64,000 nt of DNA from Deltaproteobacteria bacterium (GTDB lineage: Bacteria > Desulfobacterota > GWC2-55-46 > JADFVP01), in NCBI GenBank assembly GCA_029262515.1, contig JAJCZH010000020.1:1-64000 (forward strand), given 5' to 3'. Each line of letters opens with the position of its first letter. Within the stretch, counting starts at the first letter, position 1. The notes beneath the pieces were generated by a model. That model had not been told where the DNA came from and did not search any database. It saw only the letters and a program-made list of their open reading frames with translations. The position numbers and the translations under genes are program-made. Below are positions 17,799 to 30,749 of this stretch, in pieces.

Positions 17799-20066
17799 TC
17801 AGTGGTGAGAAGAGGGCGGCACCTTGCCTGTCGCGCCGGGGGCTATCGTCTGCACAATGTTGCGCCCCAGTTCGTCGGTAGAGACGTCCATCTTCACCAG
17901 ATCTCCCGGGCGTCCGGTCTTGAGTATACGAACCCGCGTGGAGTTTAAGGCATATACGCCCGTGCGCTTGTCCACGGTTGAAGGCAGTATCTCAATCGGG
18001 TTGGCCCCGCGCTTTTCCGCGTACCTTCCGTAAAGCGTGTGCCCCTGCCCTATAGGCATTGCAACTGTATCCGGCCTTATTCCCTGGTAGAGAAAGACCG
18101 GGCTTTGAATCTTGCCGTGGGGCGACTCTATCTCCACCATATCGCCCATCTTCACTCCGAGCCGCGCCGCAGTCTTCGGGTTTATCTCCACCCAGCTGCC
18201 CCATACCACCGATGTGACCGGGTCAGGCAGTTCCTGAAGCCACGGTATGTTGGCCCCGCGCCCGTCGAGATGACCTGCCTGGGCATACGAAATAAGATGG
18301 AGCGGATACTGGGTGGCCGCGCCGTCGAACTTTGCCGGCTCTTTCGAGACGTGGCGTGCCACTCTCTTAGGAGTAACGGAAAGCTTCTGTTCTTTATACG
18401 CCCCTTCCGGCCACCAGCCGCCTGTAGCAAGGGTATCGCGCCAGAATCTCTCAAAGGTAAGGGCCGAAGCGGACATGCCCTTATTTTGACTGTAGAGCTT
18501 GCTCCACGACTCTTTAATATGATCTGCAAAGGTTCCGCCCGGCATCTTCTCTGCAACGGCTCCGCCTACCCCCCTGCCGAGTTCCATTATGGTATCACCG
18601 AGCGAACGGGTCTTGTAAACCGGACTGATGACCGGCTGCATAAGCGTTGCCACCTGATAACCCGGAGCCGGATCGGCAAAGTGATCGCCCCAGTCCTCAT
18701 AGGACATATTGGCCGGAAGTATAATATCGGAAAGTACCGTGGTCTCGTCCATGAAGGAGGAGAAACTGACTATATACGGCACGTTCTTCAGAGCCTCTGC
18801 GGCCTTAACCGTACCCGGGGTGGTAAAGGCAGGGTTGTTATTGTAGTGGAGCAGCATCCCTACCTCTTTGGCCTCTGCGGCGCGGATCAATGCGTCGATA
18901 CCAGGGCCTACCTTCTTTGCCCTCGTGCCTGCGAAGAGGTCTCTGTCATTGGCACGAACCCCGCCCTTTATACCGAGGTTTCCGGCAACGTGGTTGAGTA
19001 TGTTTACCGCAACAAGGCCGGAGACCCCGTTTGAGTAAGCAGAGATGCTTTCGCCACCGATTGCCAGGCTCGGCCTTGTATTCATAAATTCCGTAGCTAT
19101 GTGGCGTATCTTCTTCTTGTCAAGATCAGTGGCTTCGGCAGCGTAAGTTAGACCAAAAGGTGCAAGCAACGCCTTCCATGCACTCGCATCCGCGCCTGTA
19201 TAGTGGCCCGAATCGACAATCAATTTTGCTATTGCCAGAGCTAAAATAGCCTCTGAGCCCGGTTTTGCAGGAACCCACTCGTCGGCATTGGCAGCCGTTA
19301 ACGATATACGAGGCTCCACCTGTACAAACTTGCCGCGTTCTCTGTACTCGCCCTGGCGCATCTCGCCATAACCGCGGCTCAGATTAACCGGAGAGAGCCA
19401 TGTGGAGGCGAAGTCGGCCCCGAACGAAAGAAGGTACTGGGTATTCTCTATATCGTAATGCGGAATCGCATCTAGCCTCATGGCTGCGGAGTTGGCGTAC
19501 CTGAGATTTCTGTAATCAAAGAGGTCGTGATTAATGGTGTTGGTCGAGCCGTATCCGGCCATGAAGTCGTCGGTAAGCCTGCCGAGGTGGCCGCTGAGAG
19601 CAGAAGTGAGCAGGTAGAGTTTGTCGTTCTCTCCCTTGTCCGAAAGCTCTTTGAGCTTTGCGGTAACTTCGCTCAATGCCTCTTCCCATGAAATCGGCTC
19701 GAACGAGTTCGTTCCGCGCGCCCCTTTGCGCCTGAGCGGGCCGGGAATTCTGTCCGGATTGTAGAGCGACTGGAGGCCGGCCTGCCCTCTAACACAGAGC
19801 TTGCCGCCGCTTATCGGGTGGAGCGGGTTGCCCTCTACCTTCTTGGCCCTGCCGTCCATTATCTTCACCAAAATACCGCAACCGGCAGCGCACTGCGTGC
19901 AGGCGGAGGCGTACCAGTTCGCTATACCCGGAATAACGTCTTCGGGCGGAATAAGGTACGGTATGAGCTTGGAGCCCGGCGGTTTTATAGCCTGCCCGAA
20001 GAGGATACCGAGCCCGGTTCCGACGCCGCCAGCGCCAATAAATTTCAGAAAGTCTCTACGTTTCAT
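17799..20066 (-). CDS. actB1: Alternative complex III molybdopterin-oxidoreductase-like subunit ActB1
   Basis: Tat-like RRDFLKF leader, CTQCAAGC...C motif, molybdopterin oxidoreductase-like fold signatures. Confidence 0.85.
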   Translation of the reverse strand: MKRRDFLKFIGAGGVGTGLGILFGQAIKPPGSKLIPYLIPPEDVIPGIANWYASACTQCAAGCGILVKIMDGRAKKVEGNPLHPISGGKLCVRGQAGLQSLYNPDRIPGPLRRKGARGTNSFEPISWEEALSEVTAKLKELSDKGENDKLYLLTSALSGHLGRLTDDFMAGYGSTNTINHDLFDYRNLRYANSAAMRLDAIPHYDIENTQYLLSFGADFASTWLSPVNLSRGYGEMRQGEYRERGKFVQVEPRISLTAANADEWVPAKPGSEAILALAIAKLIVDSGHYTGADASAWKALLAPFGLTYAAEATDLDKKKIRHIATEFMNTRPSLAIGGESISAYSNGVSGLVAVNILNHVAGNLGIKGGVRANDRDLFAGTRAKKVGPGIDALIRAAEAKEVGMLLHYNNNPAFTTPGTVKAAEALKNVPYIVSFSSFMDETTVLSDIILPANMSYEDWGDHFADPAPGYQVATLMQPVISPVYKTRSLGDTIMELGRGVGGAVAEKMPGGTFADHIKESWSKLYSQNKGMSASALTFERFWRDTLATGGWWPEGAYKEQKLSVTPKRVARHVSKEPAKFDGAATQYPLHLISYAQAGHLDGRGANIPWLQELPDPVTSVVWGSWVEINPKTAARLGVKMGDMVEIESPHGKIQSPVFLYQGIRPDTVAMPIGQGHTLYGRYAEKRGANPIEILPSTVDKRTGVYALNSTRVRILKTGRPGDLVKMDVSTDELGRNIVQTIAPGATGKVPPSSHH

Positions 20067-20281
20067 ATCTTCATATCGTCTGTTTAACGGTTTTCGGCTA
20101 ACTGAACCCCGAAATAACTACTTAACATTGCCCGTTAACATTACCATGCCCTGTTAACGGTACCAGGACCAAATCAACAGTAACAGGTCCTCGACAGTAA
20201 CAGGCCCTCTGTCATATTACAGGTACGTATTAAAAATTCAAGTTACAACTTCTCCTCACGTATTCGAGAGGAGATAAAAAC

Positions 20282-20794
20282 CTAAGTATGGCAGGTCCAG
20301 CATTCACGACCGTTCTTAACATCGTACTTGCCGTGGCACTTGAGGCACCATCCCATTTTGAGCGGAGCGATACGCTTTACCACGTCCATGGTCTCAACAG
20401 GGCCGTGGCACTCCTGACACTTCCTGCCGGCCTTTACATGCCTCTTATGAGGAAAGACGACATGGTCGGGCAGGTTATGCACCTTTATCCACGGAATCGG
20501 CTCCTTACGGTCCCAGTACCCTGCAACCTTCTGTATCTCAGGGGAGTCGGTCTTTATTATCTTATGGCAGCCCATGCAACGCTGTACGTTAGGCACGCCA
20601 GAAACCCGTGCGCGCTCGGCGTAACTATGGCAGTACATGCACGGGATTTCATTGTCGCCCGCATGTATTCTATGGCTGAAGTTTATCGGTTGTTCGGGGG
20701 CTCTGCCGAGGTACTGATCGGCAATCAGATAGCCGACACCGAGGGTGACGACAAAGATGACAGCTGTAATAATATATATGATCAGGTTCTTCAT
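20282..20794 (-). CDS. actA: Alternative complex III subunit ActA (pentaheme cytochrome c)
   Basis: Five CxxCH: CMYCH, CMGCH, CQECH, CLKCH, CWTCH; N-terminal membrane anchor. Confidence 0.9.
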   Translation of the reverse strand: MKNLIIYIITAVIFVVTLGVGYLIADQYLGRAPEQPINFSHRIHAGDNEIPCMYCHSYAERARVSGVPNVQRCMGCHKIIKTDSPEIQKVAGYWDRKEPIPWIKVHNLPDHVVFPHKRHVKAGRKCQECHGPVETMDVVKRIAPLKMGWCLKCHGKYDVKNGRECWTCHT

Positions 20795-21499
20795 ACAACC
20801 TTTCGATTCCTGACAGTCTTCAGTAGCGTCTCTTTAATACTTCTAAGACACTTGATTTAAACGCCTTAAAAGAAAAGAGTCGTGGTTTGACGTATGGCGT
20901 TCAGCAATCCTGACAAAAAATAATCTGAACTGATAACTTCCCAGAACAGGCCCCACACCCGTTACCTACAGAAGAAGATACGACAATAACCACAGCAGAT
21001 ATTCTCTGCACTAAAAACTACAAAATAAGTTTCTTTAAATCAGAAAGTATTGCACAGAATAGAATCGAGGTTACGTACTATCAAATTTGTAACCTCAATC
21101 GCTCTGAATATTATCCCAATAGACCTATGTTGTCAAGTGGAGAAATGTCATTTTAATCTAATTTTAATGTTGGCGACTAACCTTCCAGTTTAAGTATAAA
21201 GGTTGACTGCGCCGTAATCATATGACCGTCTAAAAAAGAGATACTGTTATCCGCTTTACTGCTTTCTACGCGCTTATGCAAAGTGCGTTCTTCAAGTAAA
21301 GCGCATTTAAAGCGCATTTTGTGGTAAATTTCTAACAAGGATCGTCTTAAAAAAAGCGGCTTTCGCCTCGGAAACAGCAACCAGGCGCCACTTTTCAGCT
21401 TTAGCTAACAAACACGTATAGACCTCTTCCGCTTGCCAGAATACCAAGTACTAGAGTCTGCGCCCGGCATAAGCAGCAGATTCTAAAGGAAGCGCCTTT

Positions 21500-23992
<2,493 letters not shown>

Positions 23993-24125
23993 ACCGTCAA
24001 CGATGGCCTGCGTAAAAGAAGAGGAACGAGGCGGGTTGTTGCAGCGATATTCACCAAGACCGATACCCGCTAAGCAAAAAAAAATAACTGGGCCTTACTA
24101 AACCACTACAACAGGCAGAGGCCAG

Positions 24126-25202
24126 TTACTCGGCAATCAGCTTTATAATTACCCTCCTGTTGGCCCCGCGCCCCTCCTCGGTACTGTTATTCTCAACAGG
24201 GCGGTACTCACCTAAACCGATGGCCGAGAGGCGTCTTGGCTCCACCCCGCCCTCTTCCACAAGATAGCGCACCACGGAGCTCGCCCGAGCCGAAGAGAGC
24301 TCCCAGTTGGAAGGATATAGGCTGGAGCGTATCGGAACGTTATCGGTATGCCCCTCCACCACGATCTTGTAACGCGGGTTGAGCTTAAGCACGGTTGCGA
24401 GTTCACCCAGCACAAACTTCGTATAATCGAGCAAATCGGTACCACCCTCGCTGAAGGTAACCCTGTTACGGAGCGTGATCTCTACGCCCTGCTTCTTTAC
24501 CGCAACCAGCAGGCTCTCCCCAACGTCGAGGTCCTCGAAGGTTCTCAGGATCTCGTCGCGCAAGAAATTTACCTGGCTCGATATGACGGGACCCTTATCG
24601 GCGTCGGTTACGTCCTGCGTACGGCTGTTATATAATTCGCCGACCGGGTCTCCGCTTCTGAGCAGATCGGAGATAGAGGAGTATCTCTTGTTGCTGTCCT
24701 GCATATTGGCAGCCGCAAAAGAGAAGAACATTATAAATATCGCGAGCAGCAGGGTCATGGCGTCGCCGTAGGAGACTAACCAGTTGGCGTTCGAGTCTAT
24801 ATCACCGTCGCGGTTTTTCGAACGAATAAGCTGCCCCTTCTCAAAACCGTTGCTCCTGTCGCGCCAGTCGATGCCCTTTGGCGTCTCTTTATCCAGCTCC
24901 TTGTAGTAGAGTATCAGCCGGTCTCTCTCGGCCTCAATAGCATCGTAGCGCGAGAGCTGAAATTCGAGGTTATGCTCCAGCTCGGCACACAGCTTATCGA
25001 CCTCGGCATACTCCTTCTTCAACCCGGCGTACGCCTCTTCGATAAAGATCCTCTGCCTCTCAAGTTCCGCATGCCTGCTCTCGGCCTCTGCCCTGAAGGC
25101 CTCGAACTCATTCTTAAGCGTATGAATATCGCTCAACGCGCGCTTCGACAGCTGGTTGCTTTCACCGAAAAGAGCTACTTTTATTTTTTCGAATATCTTC
25201 AT
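24126..25202 (-). CDS. MotB-like OmpA-domain motor protein with long N-terminal coiled coil
   Basis: NWLVSYGDAMTLLLAIFIMFFSF TM; IVVEGHTDNVPIRSSLYPSNWELSSARA OmpA-like. Confidence 0.85.
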   Translation of the reverse strand: MKIFEKIKVALFGESNQLSKRALSDIHTLKNEFEAFRAEAESRHAELERQRIFIEEAYAGLKKEYAEVDKLCAELEHNLEFQLSRYDAIEAERDRLILYYKELDKETPKGIDWRDRSNGFEKGQLIRSKNRDGDIDSNANWLVSYGDAMTLLLAIFIMFFSFAAANMQDSNKRYSSISDLLRSGDPVGELYNSRTQDVTDADKGPVISSQVNFLRDEILRTFEDLDVGESLLVAVKKQGVEITLRNRVTFSEGGTDLLDYTKFVLGELATVLKLNPRYKIVVEGHTDNVPIRSSLYPSNWELSSARASSVVRYLVEEGGVEPRRLSAIGLGEYRPVENNSTEEGRGANRRVIIKLIAE

Positions 25203-25279
25203 GTCTTCTTAGCTGGTTAACCGGTTAACCGTGTCCGTCGCCGGGGTTGAGCCCTAGAGCACATAAGGGCGGACAGACT

Positions 25280-26035
25280 TCAGGCGAGACGCTGGTTCGG
25301 CGGCAGTATGGCATTGAGGTGCCTCTTTAGCTTGACCGGGTTCTCCTTGCGCGAGATTCCTATAATGCCGTCAGTAATAACCCTCATAAGCATAATCTCG
25401 TTATCGGTCCTGCGCTTTAGCTTCGCGGACAGAGGCAGAAAGATCATATTGGCCAGCAACAGGCCGTAAAAAGTACTGACGAGCGCCTGGGCCAGCGGGG
25501 CGCCTATCGACCCCGGGTTGCCGAAAAAGAGCATCATCTGGATAAGGCCGATCAGGGTACCGACCATTCCGAAGGCCGGGGCGTACCGCGCCATTGAACG
25601 CAGTATCATCTCGCCCGACTCGTGCCGGAGCGAGAGAAAGATCCGTTCCTTCTCAAGTATCGTATAGATATCCTTCTCGTCGTAACCGTCCACAACAAGC
25701 TCGACTCCGAGCCTGAGGGTACGATTGTATAGGCTCTGCTCCTCTGTCTCGAGCTTCTTTAACCCTCCTACGCGGTAGATGCGGGCAAGGTCGAGCACCT
25801 CGTTGACAAAGGCGCTCGGCGGAAAGATATCCTTCTTGAATACATTGATGGCAACGTGCGCTATGTGGCGAACGTCTTTAAAGGGGTAGGCTATAAAGGT
25901 CGCGGCAATGGTACCGCCTATGGTGATGAAGGCGGCATCGAGGTTTAAAAAGAGCAGGCCGCTGCCGCCCCGGATGATAGCTGAAGATATGAGCGTTATA
26001 CCCAAGAGTATACCGCTGAAGGTCATAATATTCAC
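25280..26035 (-). CDS. motA: MotA-like proton channel protein
   Basis: MARYAPAFGMVGTLIGLIQM..., ALVSTFYGLLLANMIFLPLSAKLKRRT. Confidence 0.9.
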   Translation of the reverse strand: MNIMTFSGILLGITLISSAIIRGGSGLLFLNLDAAFITIGGTIAATFIAYPFKDVRHIAHVAINVFKKDIFPPSAFVNEVLDLARIYRVGGLKKLETEEQSLYNRTLRLGVELVVDGYDEKDIYTILEKERIFLSLRHESGEMILRSMARYAPAFGMVGTLIGLIQMMLFFGNPGSIGAPLAQALVSTFYGLLLANMIFLPLSAKLKRRTDNEIMLMRVITDGIIGISRKENPVKLKRHLNAILPPNQRLA

Positions 26036-26168
26036 GTATGAGTTCCCCCTTCTTGGGTATCAGACATGCTCGGAAGATGGCTTGCCTGTCTCTTCAAAAA
26101 GCTCCTTTTACCGCTTATCAGACATATAACCCGAGCCGAGGAAATCTTTAATAAAAAAGATGGCCGTC

Positions 26169-26687
26169 TTAACCCTGGAGTTCTTTAAGTACCTGCGGCA
26201 GGTTTGCAACTGCTCCACCGAACTTAGTTACCACTTTAAATAAGGCCGAATCATGAGTTACTAACGTATAACTTTTCTTGATTGCTGTGTCGGCAATTAA
26301 GGCGTCCTGAATATTATTCGGTTTCTTCTCAACCTTATCCAACTCATCCTTGATAGCCTCATAAAGACCACTTTTGGCCGCATACTTTGCCTGACTCCAC
26401 TTAGAAACACCCCAAACAGCAGACTCTGTTGCAACAACAGAGCTTTCTGATAACTTTGCCTTATCCAATCTTGAAACATCTAACACAAAGCTTTCTGATG
26501 GAACCTCTACATCTGTCAGAAACTCAAAAACGTCCAGCAGTTCATCTCTTCTTTCAGGGTCTGTAGTGTTATTTAGTTCGTCAGGCTGTATATGAGTAAC
26601 AACGACCTTCGCCTTTCCCTTAAAAAGACCAAGCTCATCACCTGAAATATGATTAAAAATATTCGTATCAAACATGTAGTGCTTCAT
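26169..26687 (-). CDS. PIN-domain protein (VapC-like)
   Basis: MFDTNIFNHISG..., QDALIADTAIKKSYTLVTHDSALFKVV PIN motifs. Confidence 0.75.
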   Translation of the reverse strand: MKHYMFDTNIFNHISGDELGLFKGKAKVVVTHIQPDELNNTTDPERRDELLDVFEFLTDVEVPSESFVLDVSRLDKAKLSESSVVATESAVWGVSKWSQAKYAAKSGLYEAIKDELDKVEKKPNNIQDALIADTAIKKSYTLVTHDSALFKVVTKFGGAVANLPQVLKELQG

Positions 26688-26699
26688 ACAAACCCACCC

Positions 26700-27620
26700 C
26701 TAAAACTCCCTCGGCACCTCCAGCATCCGTTCGAGCGAGCGGACCGCCTTAAGCCTGATCTCTTCGGGCACGGTTACCACGTTGGTCATCTCGCGCAGGC
26801 TAACGACCACGTCTTCGAGCGTAGTGAGTTTCATGTTCGGGCAGATAAGCGACTTTGACGGCAGGATGAACTTCTTGTCCGGGTTATCCTTTTCGAGCCT
26901 GTAGAGTATGCCCATCTCGGTGCCGACGATTATCGTATCAGCCTCTGTCTCGCCCGCGTATTTGTACATGCCGGAGGTTGAGCAGACGTAATCCGCCATC
27001 TCCACCACATCGGGCGCGCACTCGGGGTGGCAGACAAAGACCGCTCCCGGATTCTCTCTCTTGGCAGTGAGGACCTCCTCGGTGGTGAGCATATCATGCG
27101 TCACGCAAAAACCGTCCCACCACTCCATCTTCTTATCCGTATGTTTCGAGACGTACTGCGACAGGTTCCTGTCCGGGACCATATAGACACTGTCGGCCTC
27201 AACAGAGTCTACAACGCGAGCGGCATTGGCCGACGTGCAGCAGATATCGCTCTGCGCCTTTACCGCGGCGGACGTATTTACGTACGCCACCACCGGAACG
27301 CCAGGCCTCTTCTCTTTCTCAAGGGCAAGCTCTTCGGCCGTAATCATATCAGCCATTGGGCACCCGGCATCAACTCGGGGCAGTATAATCGTCTTTTCCG
27401 GTGCGAGTATAGAAGCGCTCTCGGCCATAAAATGAACCCCGCAAAAAACTATTACGCTTGCGTCCGACTCGGCCGCGGCCTGCGAAAGGGCAAGCGAATC
27501 ACCCGTTAAATCAGCGGCCTCCTGCACCTCGTCTCTCTGGTAATTATGCGCAATCATTAAGGCGTCGCGCTCTTTCAAGAGGACCTTTAACTCGGCCCTC
27601 AACTCTTCTGTGCTTGCCAT
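26700..27620 (-). CDS. nadA: quinolinate synthase
   Basis: [48 protein letters not shown]; Cys ligands. Confidence 0.95.
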   Translation of the reverse strand: MASTEELRAELKVLLKERDALMIAHNYQRDEVQEAADLTGDSLALSQAAAESDASVIVFCGVHFMAESASILAPEKTIILPRVDAGCPMADMITAEELALEKEKRPGVPVVAYVNTSAAVKAQSDICCTSANAARVVDSVEADSVYMVPDRNLSQYVSKHTDKKMEWWDGFCVTHDMLTTEEVLTAKRENPGAVFVCHPECAPDVVEMADYVCSTSGMYKYAGETEADTIIVGTEMGILYRLEKDNPDKKFILPSKSLICPNMKLTTLEDVVVSLREMTNVVTVPEEIRLKAVRSLERMLEVPREF

Positions 27621-27843
27621 TATCAGCCTCTTTGCAGTACTCTGTTAGAAGTTTATATAGAGGGCAGAAATACGAAGCAGCGCCCGTCTTAACCATACTA
27701 TATGATAGTACGGTTTTCTCACAAAAGGCAATTATTTATTGAGGTAGGACTACGGGTATTTATGTACGGTATCTCTTACAGGCAGTTGCTCGGCATTGAA
27801 GGGATTTACGGTCAAGAAAAAAGCGAAGGAGCTGATATTTAAA

Positions 27844-28413
27844 ATGGCGCTAACCAACCAGGAAAAAAAATATCTACTCCGGGCGGCGAGAGAGGCTATA
27901 GAACAGAAAGTAGAGACAAGAGAAGAAGACGGACCAGAAACCGACTCTTTGAGCGAGGCGCTAAGAGAAAAACGAGGCGCCTTCGTAACGCTTAAAAGCA
28001 ACGGACAGCTGCGTGGCTGCATAGGCACCTTCTCGGAAGAGAAGCCGCTCTCTAAAACGGTTACGGAAATGGCAGTCTCAGCCGCAACACACGACCCGCG
28101 CTTTATGCCCGTAACGCCCGAAGAGCTGAAGAGACTTAAAATCGAAATATCGGCCCTTACGCCGCTTACTCCCATAAAGGGCGTAACTGAAATCGAAGTC
28201 GGGCGCCACGGCATCTATATACTAAAAGAGGGCTCCGCCGGAGTGCTCTTGCCGCAGGTTGCGACCGAAAACAACCTGAGCAGAGAGGAATTCCTGGAGA
28301 TGCTCTGCCAGAAGGCCGGGCTCGGGCCCGGGCAGTGGAGAGAGGGTGCGACCATACTGACCTTTGAGGCGGAAATCTTTTCAGAAACAGAACTCTTCTC
28401 CGAAGAAGAGTAA
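27844..28413 (+). CDS. AMMECR1-domain protein (AmmeMemoRadiSam system protein A)
   Basis: GAFVTLKSNGQLRGCIGTF motif; start chosen at internal ATG. Confidence 0.9.
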   Translation: MALTNQEKKYLLRAAREAIEQKVETREEDGPETDSLSEALREKRGAFVTLKSNGQLRGCIGTFSEEKPLSKTVTEMAVSAATHDPRFMPVTPEELKRLKIEISALTPLTPIKGVTEIEVGRHGIYILKEGSAGVLLPQVATENNLSREEFLEMLCQKAGLGPGQWREGATILTFEAEIFSETELFSEEE

Positions 28414-28495
28414 CCGCTACGCGCGGGGCGACTATTACGCATAGGACGATTTTTTTGGGATATAATATGACACTCGGAACTATTAGACTGGATTA

Positions 28496-28846
28496 CTAAC
28501 CAAGCCCCTCCCAGTAATCATTCACTTTTTGAAGTTCTTGATTCCAACACATACGATGATCAGAAGTATCTCGTCCTAACTCCTCTGCAAGCTTAAAAAA
28601 ACCAGACCCTGACAACATGTCTCCATGCTTATGCACCACTATTACAGAAAGCATTCCATGGCCAAGGGCATTTTCTTCTATTGAGACATCATCAAGCAGA
28701 CGAAATAAACGTGAGTCGTTAGTCTCAACTGATATGGATGTAATCAGCCGCACCAAACCCCCATATGTAATAGTAGTCTCGCGAATCTTGGCACTGGCAA
28801 TCAAGATTCCTCTAGCTTCATCTTTTGCCGTTCCCCACTCAGTCAT
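28496..28846 (-). CDS. hypothetical protein
   Basis: 116-aa ORF, no recognised family. Confidence 0.5.
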   Translation of the reverse strand: MTEWGTAKDEARGILIASAKIRETTITYGGLVRLITSISVETNDSRLFRLLDDVSIEENALGHGMLSVIVVHKHGDMLSGSGFFKLAEELGRDTSDHRMCWNQELQKVNDYWEGLG

Positions 28847-28923
28847 TCTGCCACCTCATTCATATTTATGGGTGCGAACTAACTTAAGAAATATGCCCCA
28901 CGCAGAGTGGACACGCGGAGCAG

Positions 28924-30099
28924 CTACTTTACAGCCTCGGTTATGCGTTTAATAGCCTCAACAACATTATCCATAGAGGTCGCGTAAGAGAGCCTGAGGG
29001 CCGTATCGTCGCCAAAGGCGCTGCCCGGCACAACTGCCACACCTGCACTGTCGAGCAGATAGGCCGCCAGAGAGACCGAGTCGGTCACGCCGTGTCTGCC
29101 GTACAGTCCGCTCACGTCGGGGAATGCGTAGAAGGCGCCGTGAGGTTTCGGGCACTTTACTCCGTCTATGGCGTTCAGGCCTTCTACCATGGCGTTGCGC
29201 CGGCGCACGAACTCTTTGCACATTCTCGCTATCGAGTCCTGCGGGCCGTTTAGCGCCTCTACCGCCGCCCACTGGCTTATAGAGGTCGGGTTGGAGGTCG
29301 ACTGGCTCTGGATCTTTGCCATTGCGCCGACGAGCTCACTCGGGCCTGCAGCATAACCTATTCTCCAGCCTGTCATCGAGTACGCCTTCGATACGCCGTT
29401 TAAAACTATACTCGACCTCTTCACCTCGTCCGAGAGAGAGGCTATGCAGGTAAACTCGAAGTCATCATAAACGAGCTTTTCATATATGTCGTCGGTAATC
29501 ATCAGAAGGCCGTTGGTGAGAGCGACCTCTGCAAGCGCGCTAAGTTCGGCCCGCGTATACGCAGCCCCAGTCGGGTTTGATGGACTGTTTATTATAACCG
29601 CTTTCGTATTCGGCGTTATCGCTATCGAGAAGGCCTCAGGCGTCATCTTGAAACCGGTGACCTCCGTGGTAGAGACGACGACAGGCACCCCGCCCGAGAG
29701 CGTTACTATGGCCGGATACGAAACCCAGTACGGCCCAGGTATCACGACCTCGTCTCCGGGGTCGAGCAGGGCCTGAAAGAGGTTGTAGATAGAGTGCTTG
29801 CCGCCGCACGATACTACCACCTCCGCGGGGTCGAACCGTAGGCCGTTATCTCTTCTGAACTTCTCTATAATGGCCTCTTTAAGCTCTACTATTCCTCCGA
29901 CCGCCGTGTACTTGGTCTGCCCCGTACGTATCGCTTCTATTGCCGCCTCTTTAATATTATCCGGGGTGTCAAAGTCGGGCTCGCCAGCGCCTAACCCTAT
30001 TATGTCGCGCCCCTCGGCCTTAAGGGCCTTTGCCTTTGCGGTGATCGCAAGCGTTACCGACTCTTCTAACGTAGAGAGCCGTGAAGAGATCTTTACCAT
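28924..30099 (-). CDS. aspartate aminotransferase (class I/II)
   Basis: NSPSNPTGAAYTRAEL, SIVLNGVSKAYSMTGWRIGY PLP-lysine region. Confidence 0.95.
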   Translation of the reverse strand: MVKISSRLSTLEESVTLAITAKAKALKAEGRDIIGLGAGEPDFDTPDNIKEAAIEAIRTGQTKYTAVGGIVELKEAIIEKFRRDNGLRFDPAEVVVSCGGKHSIYNLFQALLDPGDEVVIPGPYWVSYPAIVTLSGGVPVVVSTTEVTGFKMTPEAFSIAITPNTKAVIINSPSNPTGAAYTRAELSALAEVALTNGLLMITDDIYEKLVYDDFEFTCIASLSDEVKRSSIVLNGVSKAYSMTGWRIGYAAGPSELVGAMAKIQSQSTSNPTSISQWAAVEALNGPQDSIARMCKEFVRRRNAMVEGLNAIDGVKCPKPHGAFYAFPDVSGLYGRHGVTDSVSLAAYLLDSAGVAVVPGSAFGDDTALRLSYATSMDNVVEAIKRITEAVK

Positions 30100-30196
30100 T
30101 CTATTCTATCTCCTGAAGAAAAATTTTTATACAGACCTAACCGGTATCGGCGAGAAGCCTCTGGCTTACAGGGCCGGAGTTCAAGACTAACAAGGG

Positions 30197-30688
30197 CTAC
30201 TTCTTATACCGGACCTCCAGCCTCCGGGCTACCTTCGGGGTCACGAAGTGAGATACGTCACCTCCGAAGCGCGATATCTCTTTGATAAAACGGGAACTGA
30301 TGGGCGCGAAGTTATCCTGAGTCATCATAAAGACCGTCTCTACGGTCGGCTCTATTCTGCGGTTTGTAAGGGCCATCTGAAATTCGTACTCAAAGTCTGA
30401 TATTACCCTCAACCCCCTGAGCACGGTCTTTGCGCCGACGCTCTTTACGTAGTCTACTAGAAGCGTATCAAAGGACTCGACCCTCACGCCTCTTACCCCC
30501 TTGAGCTCTGCGCGCATCATGGCGAGCCTTTCGGAAACGCTAAAGAGCGTCTCCTTCGAGGTGCTCTCGGCCACGCCGACTATCAACTCGTCGAAGAGCA
30601 GGCGCCCCCTCTTTATTATATCGAGGTGCCCCCTTGTAACAGGGTCGAAGGTGCCGGGGTAGACCCCTATATGCTTTCTCTTTGCCAT
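30197..30688 (-). CDS. coaD: pantetheine-phosphate adenylyltransferase
   Basis: GVYPGTFDPVTRGHLDIIKR. Confidence 0.95.
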   Translation of the reverse strand: MAKRKHIGVYPGTFDPVTRGHLDIIKRGRLLFDELIVGVAESTSKETLFSVSERLAMMRAELKGVRGVRVESFDTLLVDYVKSVGAKTVLRGLRVISDFEYEFQMALTNRRIEPTVETVFMMTQDNFAPISSRFIKEISRFGGDVSHFVTPKVARRLEVRYKK

Positions 30689-30749
30689 AGACCATCGGTC
30701 CTTTCGTTACGGACTTTATAGAGTCTGCCGGGCGGTTCAGCCAACACCG

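Noticed and set aside
18039-19034. 331-aa plus-strand ORF antisense to actB1
   Set aside because: Antisense shadow of a clearly coding gene in a GC-biased frame; no SD or family features.
21177-21380. 67-aa minus-strand ORF in the 20.9-21.5 kb gap
   Set aside because: No recognisable features; treated as non-coding intergenic sequence.
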